The notes below the pieces were generated by a model that was given only the letters and a program-made list of their open reading frames with translations, was not told the origin of the DNA and made no database searches. Both the position numbers and the translations under genes were made by a program. Shown piece by piece: positions 22,641 through 35,565 of a DNA stretch of 64,000 nt; position 1 is the first letter of the stretch; each line of letters opens with the position of its first letter. Origin of the DNA: Aristolochia californica (lineage: Eukaryota > Streptophyta > Magnoliopsida > Piperales > Aristolochiaceae); assembly GCA_029961685.1 (NCBI GenBank), contig JARWKL010000005.1:1984001-2048000 (forward strand), in the 5' to 3' direction.

Positions 22641-23280
22641 ATTAGACACATTTTCTGAGGAGAGTCTAAAGTTCTTACCTTAGATAGGAACTTCCAGGTC
22701 TAAAGAGAGGAAGATGAGTGGCATTAGAGCCACTTCCAATTACAACAATAAGCTTCAACGCATCTTCTCAATTGCTAAACTGATATTCGGAGACATCTCA
22801 TGGTGGAGACATGGAGAAAGCTTCAGCTTTGGCCAGAACCTCGAGAGATGTTGAAGAGATGCTGAACGTCCTCATATTGAAGGCAAAGACGGGGGAATCA
22901 ATTTATGCTCTGTGGGTACCAATTGGAGTCATTACCAACCATAGAAACGTTGTACCAGCTTGTTAGCTAGGTGGCTTTCCGCATTTGACTTCCTATCTTC
23001 CAAAATAAGAGTCATTATTTGGTTGTACCACTTACTGCCAATTCATACTTGCCTAAGAAGCATAAAATGAGAGTTCTGATCTTTTCCCACTTCTTATAGT
23101 CATCTTTTATTCCTCCCCTACTCTCCTGAGGATGGTTGGAAATGGATCGATATGCTAACCAATCAAGAATTATTCAAACAATCAAAATCAAAATAAAAGA
23201 TAATGCATCATCCCTGAACTCTCTTAATGAACATCTACGTCTTATGAGGTTGGGATTGGATTACGAGAGCATTCATCATT
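22641..23280 (+). repeat. WWRH module, copy 1
   Basis: One of six or so copies of a ~600-bp block. Its start encodes, in the plus frame, MSGI...RIFSIAKLIFGDISWWRHG, after which stops and shifts appear. It continues through ggtaccaattggagtca, gttgtaccagcttgtta and cttcctatcttcc to ctcttaatga. I do not recognise the protein. This copy breaks after ERC. Confidence 0.55.
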
Positions 23281-24044
23281 ACTAAAAGTTAAGCAAAATC
23301 ATAAATAGGAAAAATATTAGGAGAGGAACTCGATCGGTCTTTGGTCGTTCACTCGACATTTCTCGTAAATAGGGGGAGAAGAAGATTACAAAAGGCTCAA
23401 CATGTATTCTCTCATGGTTGAAACGAGTACTTTAACAATCAAGAAAGAACAAAGCAAAAATTTTAAGAAAAAACCTAAAAGAATGAAGAAGTTAACGTAC
23501 CTTAACCTTGTCCATAAATAGCTCGGAAGAAATTAATTTCCTTTGGTGCGCCCATGTGAAACTATTTGATGCTATGATCCTTGCCCGAACATGGCCCTTG
23601 TGTCCTTTTGATGATACGAGGGCCTTCCCAAATCAAAGGACTTGTAAAGGTGCATCTGCTTCACTACGTCCGGTTGGCTCACATACATTACGAGCATACT
23701 TCCCAATGTGTATGTAAATATTGAACCTTCATGTATAACATCCTCTTAAAATTAGATAAACCAAACATTTGATGAACAAGAGTAGTAGGCTTAATCCACA
23801 ACTCGACTAGCCTATGCCTTGAACTACTTATATCTGATCAATGTAGTTTTCACTTGTTCTCAAACATATTTTTAACAAAATAAATCTATTTGTCATGTTT
23901 AAATGCATTGTTCCTATTAATTATATATTAACAATTCTCATATAAATTCTCACATTTTTTATATTGACGAAAAAGTTTCAACACAAGACAAGACTTTATG
24001 ATCCCATAAATGATACATATCAATTAATTACACACACACACATA

Positions 24045-24087
<43 letters not shown>

Positions 24088-24415
24088 TTTTGATATCGGC
24101 ATTGATGTACTTTAAATAGTTATAAATACACCATGAAATAGATAAATAAATAAAAGAGATTAGTAGAAGTGATAAAGGCGGTGAATTGATAGAAGTATTT
24201 GAGAAATTCCGTGATGAGAAGGGATACAAACAGGCATTTCAGCAGATAGGACACCCAAAAAAATGGAGTTGTAAGAAAGAATAAATCCCTTTAAAAATGG
24301 GTAAAACCATGTTAAATGAGTATAATCTCCCAAAATATTTTTAAGGTAAGACACTAAAAACTAGTTGTTGCATTGTTATTAGAATATATTTGAAACCCAT
24401 TCTAAGGAAAACCAC
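23281..24415. other. Intergenic stretch with TA microsatellite (24,047-24,085)
   Basis: 23,290-23,400 is degenerate tandem-repeat sequence (aggaaaaatattaggagagg). 23,508-23,717 holds an unrecognised 69-codon frame. 24,031-24,085 is a compound (CA)n/(TA)n microsatellite. No gene supported. Confidence 0.6.
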
Positions 24416-24600
24416 TTAATGAAATCTGGAAAGGAAGAGCACCCAACATTAAGTTCTTTAGTGTTTAGATCTAGGTATTATATCTTAAACAAAAAATCCT
24501 TGGATAAACTTGATTCCAAATCAAATGAAAGAATCTTCATGGGTAACTCAACAAAGAATAAGGCATATAGATTATTCAAACAATATATTTTATCAACTCC
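24416..24600 (+). pseudogene. Copia integrase C-terminal fragment
   Basis: Two frames together read as the post-catalytic part of a Ty1/copia integrase: an EIWKGRAPNIK-like word at 24,421, then SRYYILNKKSLDKLDSKSNE and IFMGNSTKNKAYRLF. A frame change lies near 24,460. It stops abruptly at ~24,590, where the NLR-associated repeat resumes. It is from a different copia lineage from the minus-strand element at 25,300-27,500. Confidence 0.75.
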
Positions 24601-25290
24601 CCTAAAATCCACTCTTTACCTAAAAATACAAATATAAATTACACATTCTTCATTAGACACATTTTCTGAAGGGGGATCCGAAGCTCTTACCTTAGATATG
24701 AACTTCCAGGTCTAAAGAGAGGAAGATGAGTGGCATTGGATCCACTTCCAACAACAACAATAAGCCTCAACGCATCTTCTCAACCGCTGAACTGATATTC
24801 GGAAACTTCTCATGGTGGAGACATGGATAAAGCTTTAGCTTTGGCCTGGACCTCGAGAGATGATGAAGAAATGCCAAACGTCCTCATATTTAAGGCAAAG
24901 AGGGGGGAATCCATTTACGCTTTGTGGGTACCAATTGAAGACGTTAATTGCCATAAAAACGTTGTGCCAGCTTGTTAGCTGGGTGGCTTTCCACATTTGA
25001 CTTCCTATCTTCCCAAAAAAGAGTGATTCCTTGGTTGTATTACTTATTTCTAATTAATACTTGCTAGAAAAGCGTAAAATGAGGGCTCTTAGCTGTTTGT
25101 CTTTCAACCATGGAAAGTCCTTTTCAAAACGGGATATTTGCCCACCTGTTTATAGGCATCTTTTATTCCTCCCCCACTCTCCCGAATGCGTTGGGGGGAT
25201 GGAAATGGATTGATATTCTAACCCATCAACAATTATTCGAATAATCAAAATCTGAATAAAAGATAATGGGTCATTCCTGAAATTGAATCC
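24601..25290 (+). repeat. WWRH module, copy 2
   Basis: Collinear with 22,570-23,230. The plus frame encodes MSGIGSTSNNNNKPQRIF and FSWWRHG, then a stop. The cttttattcctcccccactc and gatattctaacccatcaac landmarks are present. The match ends near 25,285 at the edge of the copia fragment. Confidence 0.55.
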
Positions 25291-27500
25291 ATGTTATTTC
25301 TGCACATGTAGAAATGAGTTCCCATGTGTTATTTTGTTGCATAACATTGTATTCTACTTTCATGGCATATGCCACTGGGAAAGTATTAGGGCAAGTTATA
25401 TGATATAGGCTTAGACGAATGTGTGACTACATGAGCTTGAAGAGATGAGGTAGCTGCCTTACTCTTTGCTTTATTCATCATAGGATGATGATTAGGTTTT
25501 TTAGGTAGAGGATGAGATGAATAAGGTGGGTAAATAAATAGAACATTTTCAATATTACCAGAAGGTGGAGAGGAAGTTGGATGGGTGTTGGACTTGTATT
25601 TTTTAAGTGAGTATTTTGCGATAAGGGAGAAGGGTTAGGAAGATAGATTTCATGAGAATTTGACAGTAAAGGAGTAGTTGAAGTTGTGGGTGTTTTGTCT
25701 AATGATTTGATAAAATCGTTAGCACTAAGAGTTAAAGGGTTAGTAGTTCATAATTTATCAGATAATGTATATGGAAAACAGGATTCTTAAAAAAACAACA
25801 TGTTGAGTGATAAAAAATGTTGAGGGATGGGCAAAAGCATTGATACCCTTTATAAGAATCATGAAACCCAAGAAAAACATAAGGTAGAGAGTGGGATTCA
25901 AAATTGTTTTTATTATAGGGTTGTAAACAAGGAAAGTATACAAAAGTATGAATAGGTGAGTAGTTAGGAGAAGTATCAAATAATAAAGAGTAAGGCATTT
26001 CACCTTGCAAGGGAGCAGTAGGAAATCGATTAATCAAGTAAAATGTAGTTTGGAAATATTCAATCCAAAAACTAGTAGGAGCGTTGCCTCCATATAACAA
26101 TGCTAGTCCCATTTCAACTATATGTCTATGAATTCTTTCGGTCATTCCATTTTCCTCAGGAGCATATGGACAAGAAATATGATGAAAAATACCATATTGA
26201 ACTAAATAATCTTTAAAAAGAGAGTTAATGTGCTCACCTCTGCCATGCGAATGAAGAACTTTTATCCTCTAAGAAAATTGATTTTCACCATATTTCAAAA
26301 TTTAGCAAAACATACTAAATACTTCATTCTCAGGCTTGAGAGGATTCATCTAACCGTATCTCCTATAATCATCTACAAAGATAATATAATATTTATAACC
26401 AGATTTAGTAATCAAATGTGATGGTCCCCATTAATCAAAATGTACTAATTCAAGTGGCTTAGAAGCCCTATATTAAACACGATCAAAAGACAATTTAGTT
26501 TGTTTTGACATTTGGCAACCAACACAAGTTTCTAAAGATGAATTTAAATCAAGAAGAATTTTTTGACAGGCTAAAGATGAAGTTAAAGTGGAAGATGGAT
26601 GTCCAAGCCTATGATGCCACACCATAGACTGTGATGCCTTTCTAACCCCAAAGGCCTTTTCTTCTTGAGGGAAAAGGTATAGACCTTAAGACATTGTCAT
26701 CCTGGTATGAATTATTCCACTTTGAATTTCCACCACATGAAAACAATTTGGGCGAAACTCCATATAATAGTTATTATCTTCCGTAAATTTGGGAAAAAAA
26801 GGAACCAATACAAGATGACAATTGCACTTGTCATTTACCTTTTATAGGGAGAACATTACCATCTCCTACTTGTAGCTTTTTTGTACCAATATAAGGTGAG
26901 TGGTTTAAAAACACACCTGGATTGTTCGTCATATGTGCAGTAGCACTAGTATCACTAAACCATTGTGAATCTTCCTTCAGTTTGTAGATGGAGAGTGTTG
27001 CTAGAGCATTTGGAATATTTTTTAGTTGATAATTTTGATTGAACTAATGTTTCAGCAGTATGGTTGGGTTTGTGAATTTGACATTGTGTACCATTAGACT
27101 GAGAGGTGAATGATCGCTGCTTCTTGTTGTTGAAATGACTGGTTGTTGTTGTTGCCTTGTTGAGTGAAATTGATATGTTTAGATAACTTACCCGATGTTG
27201 GATGGAATCGTTAATTACTCTTATTCCTTGGTCTTACTTGAAACATTTGTTGAGAATGAATGACCAAGTGTGTGGATGATTAGAATGCAATAAGATTGCA
27301 TTTAAATTCATGTTTACTAAAAATTGAAAAATGATGGATTGACAAGAAAGAAGAGAAGCTCAAATGAAGAAGAGAGATTCGAAGAATAATAAAGTGGAAT
27401 GAGAAATGAACTCAAATAAAATATGTAGGAAGTTAAATACCTTTATTTTTAAAAGAAGAGTAATGTTCCTAGGATCAAACCGTCTGCTCTAATACCACTA
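25291..27500 (-). pseudogene. Truncated Ty1/copia element: gag end, protease, integrase
   Basis: Read on the minus strand from the primer site at 27,497: a decayed gag region (27,480-27,130); CCHC zinc-knuckle and protease remnants (27,130-26,830, including a WFSDTSATAH-like active-site region); GAG-pre-integrase zinc finger (around 26,640-26,510, HHRLGHPS and CVGCQMSKQ); and integrase core and C-terminus. The best frame is 25,732-26,145 (137 codons, MTERIHRHIVEMGLALLYGG, INRFPTAPLQGEMPYSLLF, VFLGFHDSYKGYQCF). Frameshifts and stops separate the parts. RT and RNase H are missing, as is a 3' LTR on the left, so the element was cut off near 25,300. Confidence 0.85.
27485..27497 (-). promoter_or_regulatory. 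Copia primer-binding site (initiator Met tRNA type)
   Basis: The minus strand reads TGGTATTAGAGCA, the copia primer-site motif TGGTATCAGAGC with one change. It fixes the orientation of the element at 25,291-27,500 and implies that its LTR lies to the right, in module M. Confidence 0.75.
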
Positions 27501-29395
27501 GAGAATTGAAGCAACCATGGAGGAATTGAGATGGAGCTTCAATGCATAGGAATAAGACTTCAACCACGAAGAAAGGAACAAAAAAATTTGCATGGATGAA
27601 TTTGAGGTGCAGAAGTAAGAGTACAAGGGTTTATATAGTTTTTCAAAACCACAAAAAATGAAATAAAAAGCTCTAGAATTCCTCACATTGAGGTATCCTA
27701 GTGTCATGGGGGGAAGGGGTTAGTGCAGTTAGAAAGTAGATCACTCAGGAAAAGAGAAGGTGAAAGTGGACTTTCCCTAGAGAATGTACAATTTTATGTT
27801 AGTGAGGCAAATAGAAAGTACACTAGAATGTAAATTTCTGTGTTAGTTAACATTATGACAAGTGTTGATGGAATTTAGTAGTAAAATAGATTAATGATAA
27901 AATAACTAAAGAAATAGGGCATTCATGCTATCACAAGTCATTATATAATATAAAATTTTTTTTATTTGACATAAATTTAAATAAAAATGGAATTTATAAT
28001 TCAATTCACATTTATGTTATATAATTAAATTATTCAATTAATAAAAATTTAAATAAGTAATTTTTTAATAGTCATAAATTTTTAATCAATTTGATTACTA
28101 ATAATGAAATTTATAAAAATAAAAATAAAATTAAAATAAAAAGAATATGGAAGAAGAAAGAGCGAAGGAGGATGAAGGAGCAATGTGATAACCAACGAAG
28201 GCAACCAATGGTGAAAAGTGAAATTCTAACATGAGAGGTGGAGTTTACATTCCATTATATTGTTAAGAAATAGGGTGATTCACTCTTTGGGTGAAGTGAA
28301 TTCCCCCACAACTTTCTAGGGTGACTAACATTGTAAATCCACTTTCTCTAGAGAAATCAAATCTTCCATTGTTTTCCCTACATACTAACTTACAAATTTG
28401 TACAAATCAATAGGTTGTTTCTTCCATTCTCCTTCCATGATTCTTGGATCTGTATCCTCTTCTCCTCAGTGATTGATTTGTCTTTGATTCTCTTCTTTTG
28501 ATAGAGTGATATGTGAGGATAATTTCCTTTGAACGATTTGGATTGATTGAGTAAGATTTGTAGGAGAATCTTAAATAGCTAATGAAGTTTGTGGTGGTTC
28601 CCTCTAGTGAGTGATTGTAGGAGAAATTGTTCCAGAGGATCCTTGAGGTGGCTGAGATTCATACATGCATGGGTACATCCCCCTTTGCGTAACTTGCATG
28701 AGCGAGGGAGGTGGATGTCTCCTTTGCATTGCTTTGCATGGGTGTGGACGTCTCTTCTTGTTGATTTTCCTTGGGCATAACTTCTATGCTAAAGCTTCTT
28801 TGTGTAGCTTGAGGTTGTGTAACAAATTAACCTAGGCCAAGCTTTTGCTTTCTATTTCCATAAGCATAATGAACAATGTAAATGAGGTAATATGGTTTTG
28901 TTTTACGTAGTTTTAATAGGAAGGTCTATTTTCAACATGAACAACGAAGTTACTAAATTATCCATAAGAGAACTCAAGGATGAGCTTATCAATGTTCTAT
29001 AAGTTGGATACAAAAGAAAATAATGTTCCATGTTGTATGACATCCAACATGTATCAATTTCAAGGGTATAAAATCTTTGGGCATAAAATCTCTCTGTAAG
29101 ATACGATAATTTTTAAGCTCAGCTGCCATTGTTGACATATTGAGCGGAGCTAATAAATACCATAACGGAATTCTCCCGTAGATAACCAAATTTGTTTAGG
29201 AGTGAATGTCTTGATAGATGCGTTCATTATATAAATTTATAATATTTATTTTAAATTTAAATTGTTTAAGTGATTATCTTTTTAAAGAATAGTCCTGTAC
29301 GCATTTTAAAACAATAATCCTAGATGGATACGTGAGTACATGGGAAGGATTTTCCAATTTCTGTAGCAATTTTGGAATAGGACCATTAGGGTTAA
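27501..29395. repeat. Module M, copy 2
   Basis: Collinear with the other module M copies but the most diverged. It abuts the copia primer site on its left, so the first several hundred bases are best read as that element's LTR on the minus strand. 28,770-29,300 holds a section (cttctatgctaaagcttctt, ttaacctaggccaagctttt) present at 36,520-36,900 and 49,370-49,900 but missing from copies 1, 3 and 5. No credible gene. Confidence 0.7.
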
Positions 29396-30120
29396 GGGTT
29401 TTTGGTTTTAAGTGCCATTAGAGGTGCTACCTTTTCGGGAAATGCAGCTTATCTGAAATTGCAGGCGACGGTATTTCGGGGGAAAAAAGAGTCCCAGCTG
29501 TTTGATGAATCGAAGTCGGCAGGTTGCTTCGAGGTGCCGACCGAACCAACTCTCTTTGTTTTGATTCATTTCCGTAATGGAAACCAGCTCCCTCGTTGTT
29601 GAAAAATTGGACGCATCCGAAGGAGGAAACCTCTGAGTGTTGACTACCGTCCGGAGCCGCGTGAGTTGCGTCTTCATAGTCACTCGATGCGTTTATGCGT
29701 TTTCAGAGGGAACAATTAAGAGGAATTCAATCTCCCCACTTTCCCCTTCGCTTTTTTCGGAGGCTGAATGGCAGGCATATTAGCATCTGATGCAGAAGTT
29801 ACGATAACTGACGCTGTTTTAAATGGTGTTTTCAACTGCTGTTGAGCGATTCTGAAATGAGGGAGTTTACAGAAGAGTCCGTGCGTTCCTGGGTGAGCGA
29901 CCTCAGAGGTTTGGCTTATGAGATGAACACTGAGCTTCTTCGATTGCTGCTGGAGGAGAAGAACAAAACCCATGAAGACCAGCTACACATTTTATTCCCT
30001 TCTCTCGGACTAGATAAGAGTCTTTGCAGCAGTAGAAAAATTATTCTCTCAATTATCAGATGGCTTCTAAGACAAATGAAATCTTGGAGATTTGGAAGAA
30101 ATAGTTAAAAAAACAAAGAG
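29396..30120 (+). pseudogene. NLR coiled-coil fragment, copy 3
   Basis: 29,769 onward reads AGILASDAEVTITDAVLNG, then the shared internal deletion, then the open frame 29,842-30,108 (88 codons): MSDSEMREFTEESVRSWVSD, LRGLAYEMNTELLRLLLEE, EDQLHILFPSLGLDKSLCSS. The EDVID-like stretch is deleted here (YEMNTE follows directly). It ends in a stop before any P-loop. Upstream, 29,400-29,760 carries the conserved flank (gaaatgcagcttatctgaaa, ttgatgaatcgaagtcggc). Confidence 0.75.
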
Positions 30121-30440
30121 CATTTGGCGACGGTATTACAGATGAGTATGAAGACTTGGAAAATTTATGTGGGGATGCTGTCAGAGGAATTCATTCTCCC
30201 CACTTTCCCCTTCGCCTGTTTCAGAGGCTGAATGACAGGCAAATTAGCATCTGATGCAGCAGTTACGATAATTGACACTGCTCTAAATGGTGTTTTCCAA
30301 GGCTCGCGTCAGTCCCTCACCCCTCTCATCCAGAAAAAGCTTCCTTGATTGCAGCCATGAGCAACATCCAAAGGCCCCATTTCCACTTCAATGACGGAGT
30401 CCCCCCTCATCTTCAACATGTGCTGCTTCAGGTCTGCATA
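30121..30440 (+). pseudogene. NLR coiled-coil fragment, copy 4, plus NLR-associated repeat
   Basis: A second N-terminal piece only ~100 bp after copy 3: near 30,236 it reads GKLASDAAVTIIDTALNGVF and then GSRQSLTPLIQKKL without the deletion seen in copies 1 and 3, so it preserves the missing middle of the domain. It then joins the minus-strand exon-like segment (30,345-30,435). Confidence 0.65.
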
Positions 30441-31118
30441 GGCATAGAAAGAAGATCAACATTAAAATCGAAATAAATATTTAATAAATTTATGGATTAC
30501 TTCTCAAAATCATAACAGATAATCTTTTTTGCTTATATTAAGAAGTTTATGCATAAAGCGAGATACCGCATGTGACTTTTAAAATCCGATATTTACAAAC
30601 AAATATGTACCATGTAGCATAATATATCCATCAGTTTCAAGCTAAAAATTTATTAAAGCACAAAAGCAAGACATTAAATATGATATATCGTATCGACTCC
30701 ACTAAAATTCAACCATTACCTAAAAAGACCGATACTATCTACATATAGTTCATTAGACACATTTGCTGAAGGAGGGCTCTTACTTTAGATAGGAACTTCC
30801 AGGTCTAAAGAGAGCAAGATGAGTGACATTGGAGCCACTTCCAACAACAACAAGCCTCAACGCATCTTCTCAACTGCTGAAATGATATTTGGAGATATCT
30901 CATGGTGGAGACATGGAGAAAGCTTTAGCTTTAGCCTGGACCTTCAAAGATGTTGAAGAGATGCCAAACCTCCTCATATTTAAGGCAAAGAGGGGGTGGC
31001 AACTGCTGAAATGATATTTGGAGATATCTCATGGTGGAGACATGGAGAAAGCTTTAGCTTTGGCCTGGACCTTCAAAGATGTTGAAGAGATGCCAAACCT
31101 CTTCATATTTAAGGCAAA

Positions 31119-31151
<33 letters not shown>

Positions 31152-31600
31152 GGGGGGGTTAACAATTGGAGTCACTACCTGCCATAGAAATGTTGTGCCA
31201 ACTTGTTAGCTAGGTGGCTTTCCTCATTTGACTTCCTATCTTCCCAAAGAAGAGTCATTCCTCGGTTGTACCACTTATTGCTAATTAATACTAACCAGAA
31301 AAGCGTAAATGAGGGCTCTTAGCTGTTTCTCTTTCAACTATGGAAAAACCTTTTCAAAATGGGATATTTGCCAAGCTGCTTATTGGCATCTTTTATTCCT
31401 CCCCTACTCCCTCAAATGCCTTCAAAGGGTTGGGAATGGATAGATATTCTAACCCATCAACAAGAATTCGAACAATCAAAATCCAAATAAAAGATAACGG
31501 GTCATCCTTGAACTCTCTTAATGGACATTTTTGTCTTATTAGGTCGGGATTGGATTACGACAGCATTGATCATTACTAAAAATTAAGTGGAATCATAAAT
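30441..31600 (+). repeat. WWRH module, copy 3, with 129-bp tandem duplication
   Basis: 30,441-30,770 matches 22,335-22,670. The WWRH-coding part occurs twice in tandem (30,871-30,999 and 31,000-31,128, period 129 bp, near identical). The second copy runs into a G32 tract where other copies have aaagagggggaatcc. The rest, 31,160-31,580, is collinear with 25,000-25,280 and 38,870-39,250. Confidence 0.8.
31119..31150. repeat. Poly-G tract, 32 nt
   Basis: 32 G, then T and seven more G, at the end of the duplicated WWRH segment. The homologous sites at 24,899, 30,989 and 38,800 have about four to seven G, some interrupted. Confidence 0.97.
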
Positions 31601-31663
31601 AGGAAAGTATTAGGAGAGGAAGCTGATCGGTCCCAGGTCGTGTCGCCACATTTCTCGTAGAGA

Positions 31664-31711
<48 letters not shown>

Positions 31712-32928
31712 TGTCTTTCTTTTTAATACAAAATTTTATTTTAAAATTATTTTTAAAATTTATATATTAGGTTGCTCCACGAAAATCTATCGAATCACAT
31801 GCGTTCTACATAAACCTAATGATCTTATCAAAATAATTTAAAAAAATATCATAGAAAATATGCATGAATGTTTCAATAGTCAAAGAGAATATCAAATGTC
31901 ATTATGAAATATCCAATTAATAAATAATGCACGTAGGGTTTGTCCAAAGAGCACTTTAGGAAGAGAAGGATGAAATACTTCGACCTTAGTGACTCTTACA
32001 GATTCCAGACATTATAAATTCTCCAACCTTACTAAGATTAGTAGACACTAGTCTTAGTCATAGTTTTGATTTTCTTTAATTCCATATCTCATTTTCTAAT
32101 AGATCTTAAAGATCACGGTTTGGCAAAAAAAATTCACAGATCAACATGAATACAAAACATAAAGATAGAAAAATCTATTGCTGGTTTTTAGAGTACACTT
32201 AGGGATTCAACATCCATGTCTTATTTGGTTGGGATTGGATTATAATAGCATCTGTCATTATTAAAAGTTATGGGGAACCATAACTAGGAAAAACGTCAGG
32301 TGAGGAATTTGGTCCCTAATCGTGTACACAATGCTTCTTGCACTGAGGAGGAGGGGGGTGTTTATTTATTTTTATTATATTTTAAAATTATATATTTTGT
32401 TGCTTTGTGATGTTTCTATTGGAAAATATCTATCAAATTGGATCTATAGTACATAAGCCTAAGTACCTTATAAAAAAATGTAAAAAAAGGTCTTCATAGA
32501 GTATACCTAATGCCATTATTAAATATTCAATTAATACATACAAGGCACATGGATTTAGTCGAAACAACCTTTGAAAGATTAGGAAGAGCGAGATTAAATA
32601 TCTCCTCCTTAATGACTTTCAAGGATTGGATTATGAGAGCATTGATCTGTATTTATGAGGAACCATAAATAGGGAAAACATCAGGAGAGGAGTTTGATTC
32701 CTAATTGTGTACATCGAGCTGCTTGTACATAGAGAGGGGAGGTGGGATTGTTGCTTCGGTTTAATGTATAATTTAATTTTAAATTATTTTAGATATATAA
32801 CGTTGACAACTTCACAAGTTTTCTCTTATAAATTCTATTGAACTGGGTTATGCAAACCACATTATCTGATCAAAACAATTTAATTGACATACTTGAGAAA
32901 ATTTAAGCAGCAATGGAAGAATTCTGAA
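31580..32928. repeat. Degenerate tandem-repeat region, copy 1
   Basis: Diverged monomers of several hundred bp, marked by gggattggattatgagagca, aggaaaaacatcaggagagg, gaggggg, tctattggaaaatatctatc and agtacataaacct. They recur at about 31,540, 32,215 and 32,625 here and in later blocks. Non-coding. Confidence 0.7.
31666..31709. repeat. Poly-G tract, 44 nt
   Basis: An uninterrupted 44-nt G run after ctcgtagagaga. The homologous sites at 39,335 and 54,668 read gtagagagggagg or gtagagagggagt, so the tract has expanded here. Confidence 0.97.
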
Positions 32929-35565
32929 TATTGGAAGATATGAGGTAATTTGTTTGTCATTGATGTAATTAGTTTATGTTGCTTGTCTTTTCTTCTCTCT
33001 TAGTAGGGTGAAGGATATAATTATAATATTGGTACTTTTTAGGATCAATAAATATGGCTTAAGGGGGAAGGTTTAGACTAATTCCATAGCCCTAAATCTC
33101 TGGCCTCTTTCACCTTCTCCAAATTCATCACTCTTCTTCTTCTCCTCCTATACCTTGTCTCCACTCTTCTTCTTATTCTTTTTGTCACCTCTTAATCCTC
33201 TTCTACTTTGATTATACATCATGAAATCCTAAGTATTATCATGGTATAAGAGCGGGCAAAGATCTGAGATGGAAAAGGGGAAGAAGATTGAAAAGAAAAG
33301 GAGGAGTAAGAAGGAGAAAAAAAAGAAAAAAAAGAATGGAGTTTCTCGTTTTTTCTTAAGTTTCTCTTTTTCAATTTCCGTGTTTCGTTAGATTTTTAGC
33401 TGTCTTACCATATGTCCAATATATTATATTATATACCTTTAGAAATGTATTTGAGTCTAGTTTCCAACTAAAAAATAATAGTTGAAATCAAATTTTTTTA
33501 GGAAGAGAAATCAACATCTGAAGTAGCAAAGTTCAAGTAGCAGAAAACTTCAAGTTTCGAGCAACTTTATGCCATCAATAACGAGAGTTTATTTGGAGAA
33601 TAATATATCAAAAGAAAGATACAAAAGTTTATTTTTTTTACCTATTCAATCAATTATAAATATGAGTTTTTTAGATGGTGATATCAATTTCGAAAAAGTC
33701 AATGGTCATGCTAGCCAAAGAAGAAAGAATACTCAGTTCGTCTAAATTACAGAGTTCGACATCTATCAGATTATTTATCTCAAATGATGTATATATTATG
33801 TAGAGAAGTTATACTTAGATGAAAATTATTTAAGTCTAGTTTCAAAAAGATAAAATTTCATGTCAATCCATTATATATTTTAGGACATTTTTGCATTGGA
33901 ATAATTGAAGGCCATGTGGTTATCTTGTTGCTTGCGAAGATTCGAATTTAGCCAATTTTTTTGTTTCACTTTTTTAGTTGCTATTATTGATCAACAATAT
34001 GAGGAAAGTATCTCATGATCTACCATTGGAAAGTTTATGTTTGTTAACTAACAATATGATGAAAGAATCTTTAGAATATCATCTTATTTTTAGAAACCTT
34101 CCTTGATTTATTCGCTAAAGAAAATAAGCAATTCTATTCCGAATTTTGACACCTTCCCAACGTAAAAATAGTTACTTTATTTATTGTTGAAAGTTATAAA
34201 AGTATCTATACAAGGAGAATCTGATATATGATCAGATTCAAAATGTGTGTTTCTTCTCTGGTTATGAGAAATACTTGCAGCATATTAACAACATGTTGGA
34301 GTAGCACTCGGTCTACTTATTTCCTTGTGAAGTGAGCAGATTCGCTCAACTTTTCACTTGATGAAATCTTTTCAACTAGAATTGGACACTTATGTCATTG
34401 GTTACTAATAAGTTGGTTTAATATGGCTAACTCTCATTTTGGTGTCTGAATTAGTCACTGATGTAGTAAGTGTGGAAGCAACATCCATTATTGTTTTATT
34501 CACTCTTCTCTATTTTTTAGAAGACATGGTAGATGCTCTCGCAACCAATAACACTCAATTCAATTATTCTTTGTTAGAAGATTAAAACAAATCGATTCAA
34601 CTTATTGGTAGCATATTATTCGGTTACAACTTATTATTTGGTGTACACCTTCCTTATTTACGTGGACTTGCTGCAAATTATCTCATGTGTTCTTATTACT
34701 CTTAAGGACTTTTACTATTTACTATTTACTAGTTGTCCATTGCTATATAAAAATATATTTGGTATGTGTCATTTGGGCATTGGCTCATTAACACAACTGG
34801 TATTGTGTCTCTTTGATTGAGACATTATTATTGAAGATAAACTCCTTAGTTGATTGCCTTGGGTTCATTATTTGCTGACTGTTGTCGGAATTGGTTCATA
34901 TGATGAAGAATTTGGATTACTTCATAAAAAAAAAACACATGATGGCCCCAAAATTTTCATCTTGTCTTCCTATTGATTCCTCATTGCCCTTTTATTATTT
35001 GGCACCCTTTCTCCAACCGTCCTTTAGTTGACTCTCACATACCCCTTTGGCCATCCCTTTTGGAGTGTTGTTTTGGTTGGTCCATTTTATATATATGGGT
35101 GATTTTAAAGCCCATCGAGACTTTTTATTGGTACCCTTAGGTTTTTTATGTGTTTTGTGATTGACATGCATTACCCACTTTAGTGATTATTATTACTATA
35201 TTTGTTTGAAATTATTTGAAGTTGGTCTCGATTTGTGTTTTGTCACCCATTTCTACCCCTTGAGAGTATGCGCCCGGTGTCGCACTTGTCTTTGGGACAC
35301 CGTGATGAAGGAGATTTTTACTACATCTATGCTATTTGTTTTAAGTTGGGATCACTGCCATTACCTCCCAGCTTGAGGGGGAAATTTGGAAGAAATAAGG
35401 TAATTTGCGTGACATTGATGTAATTAGTTCATATTTCTTCTCTTCTTCACTCTTACTAGGGTGAAGGGTATAATTATAATATTGGTACATTTAACATCTA
35501 TAAATATAGCTTAAGGGGGGAGGGTTTAGACTAATTCCATAACCCTAATTCTCTAGCCTAGGAGC
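32929..35565 (+). mobile_element. Internally deleted copia element (LTR 32,929 to ~33,240; 3' LTR from ~35,384)
   Basis: The LTR begins tattggaagatatgaggt, contains ggatcaataaatatggctta as a TATA-like region, and ends just before the primer site at 33,242-33,253 (TGGTATAAGAGC). The interior (33,254-35,370) has no pol motifs, only AT-rich sequence and the 3' region shared with 9,430-10,200. A purine tract, gcttgaggggg, precedes the truncated 3' LTR at ~35,384. It resembles a non-autonomous derivative. TTGGAAGA and the primer site fit Ty1/copia. Confidence 0.65.
33242..33253 (+). promoter_or_regulatory. Copia primer-binding site
   Basis: TGGTATAAGAGC, one change from the usual TGGTATCAGAGC complementary to initiator Met tRNA, located just after an LTR. 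Confidence 0.7.

Noticed and set aside
32929..35565. A complete autonomous copia element
   Set aside because: No protease, integrase or RT motifs between the primer site and the purine tract.
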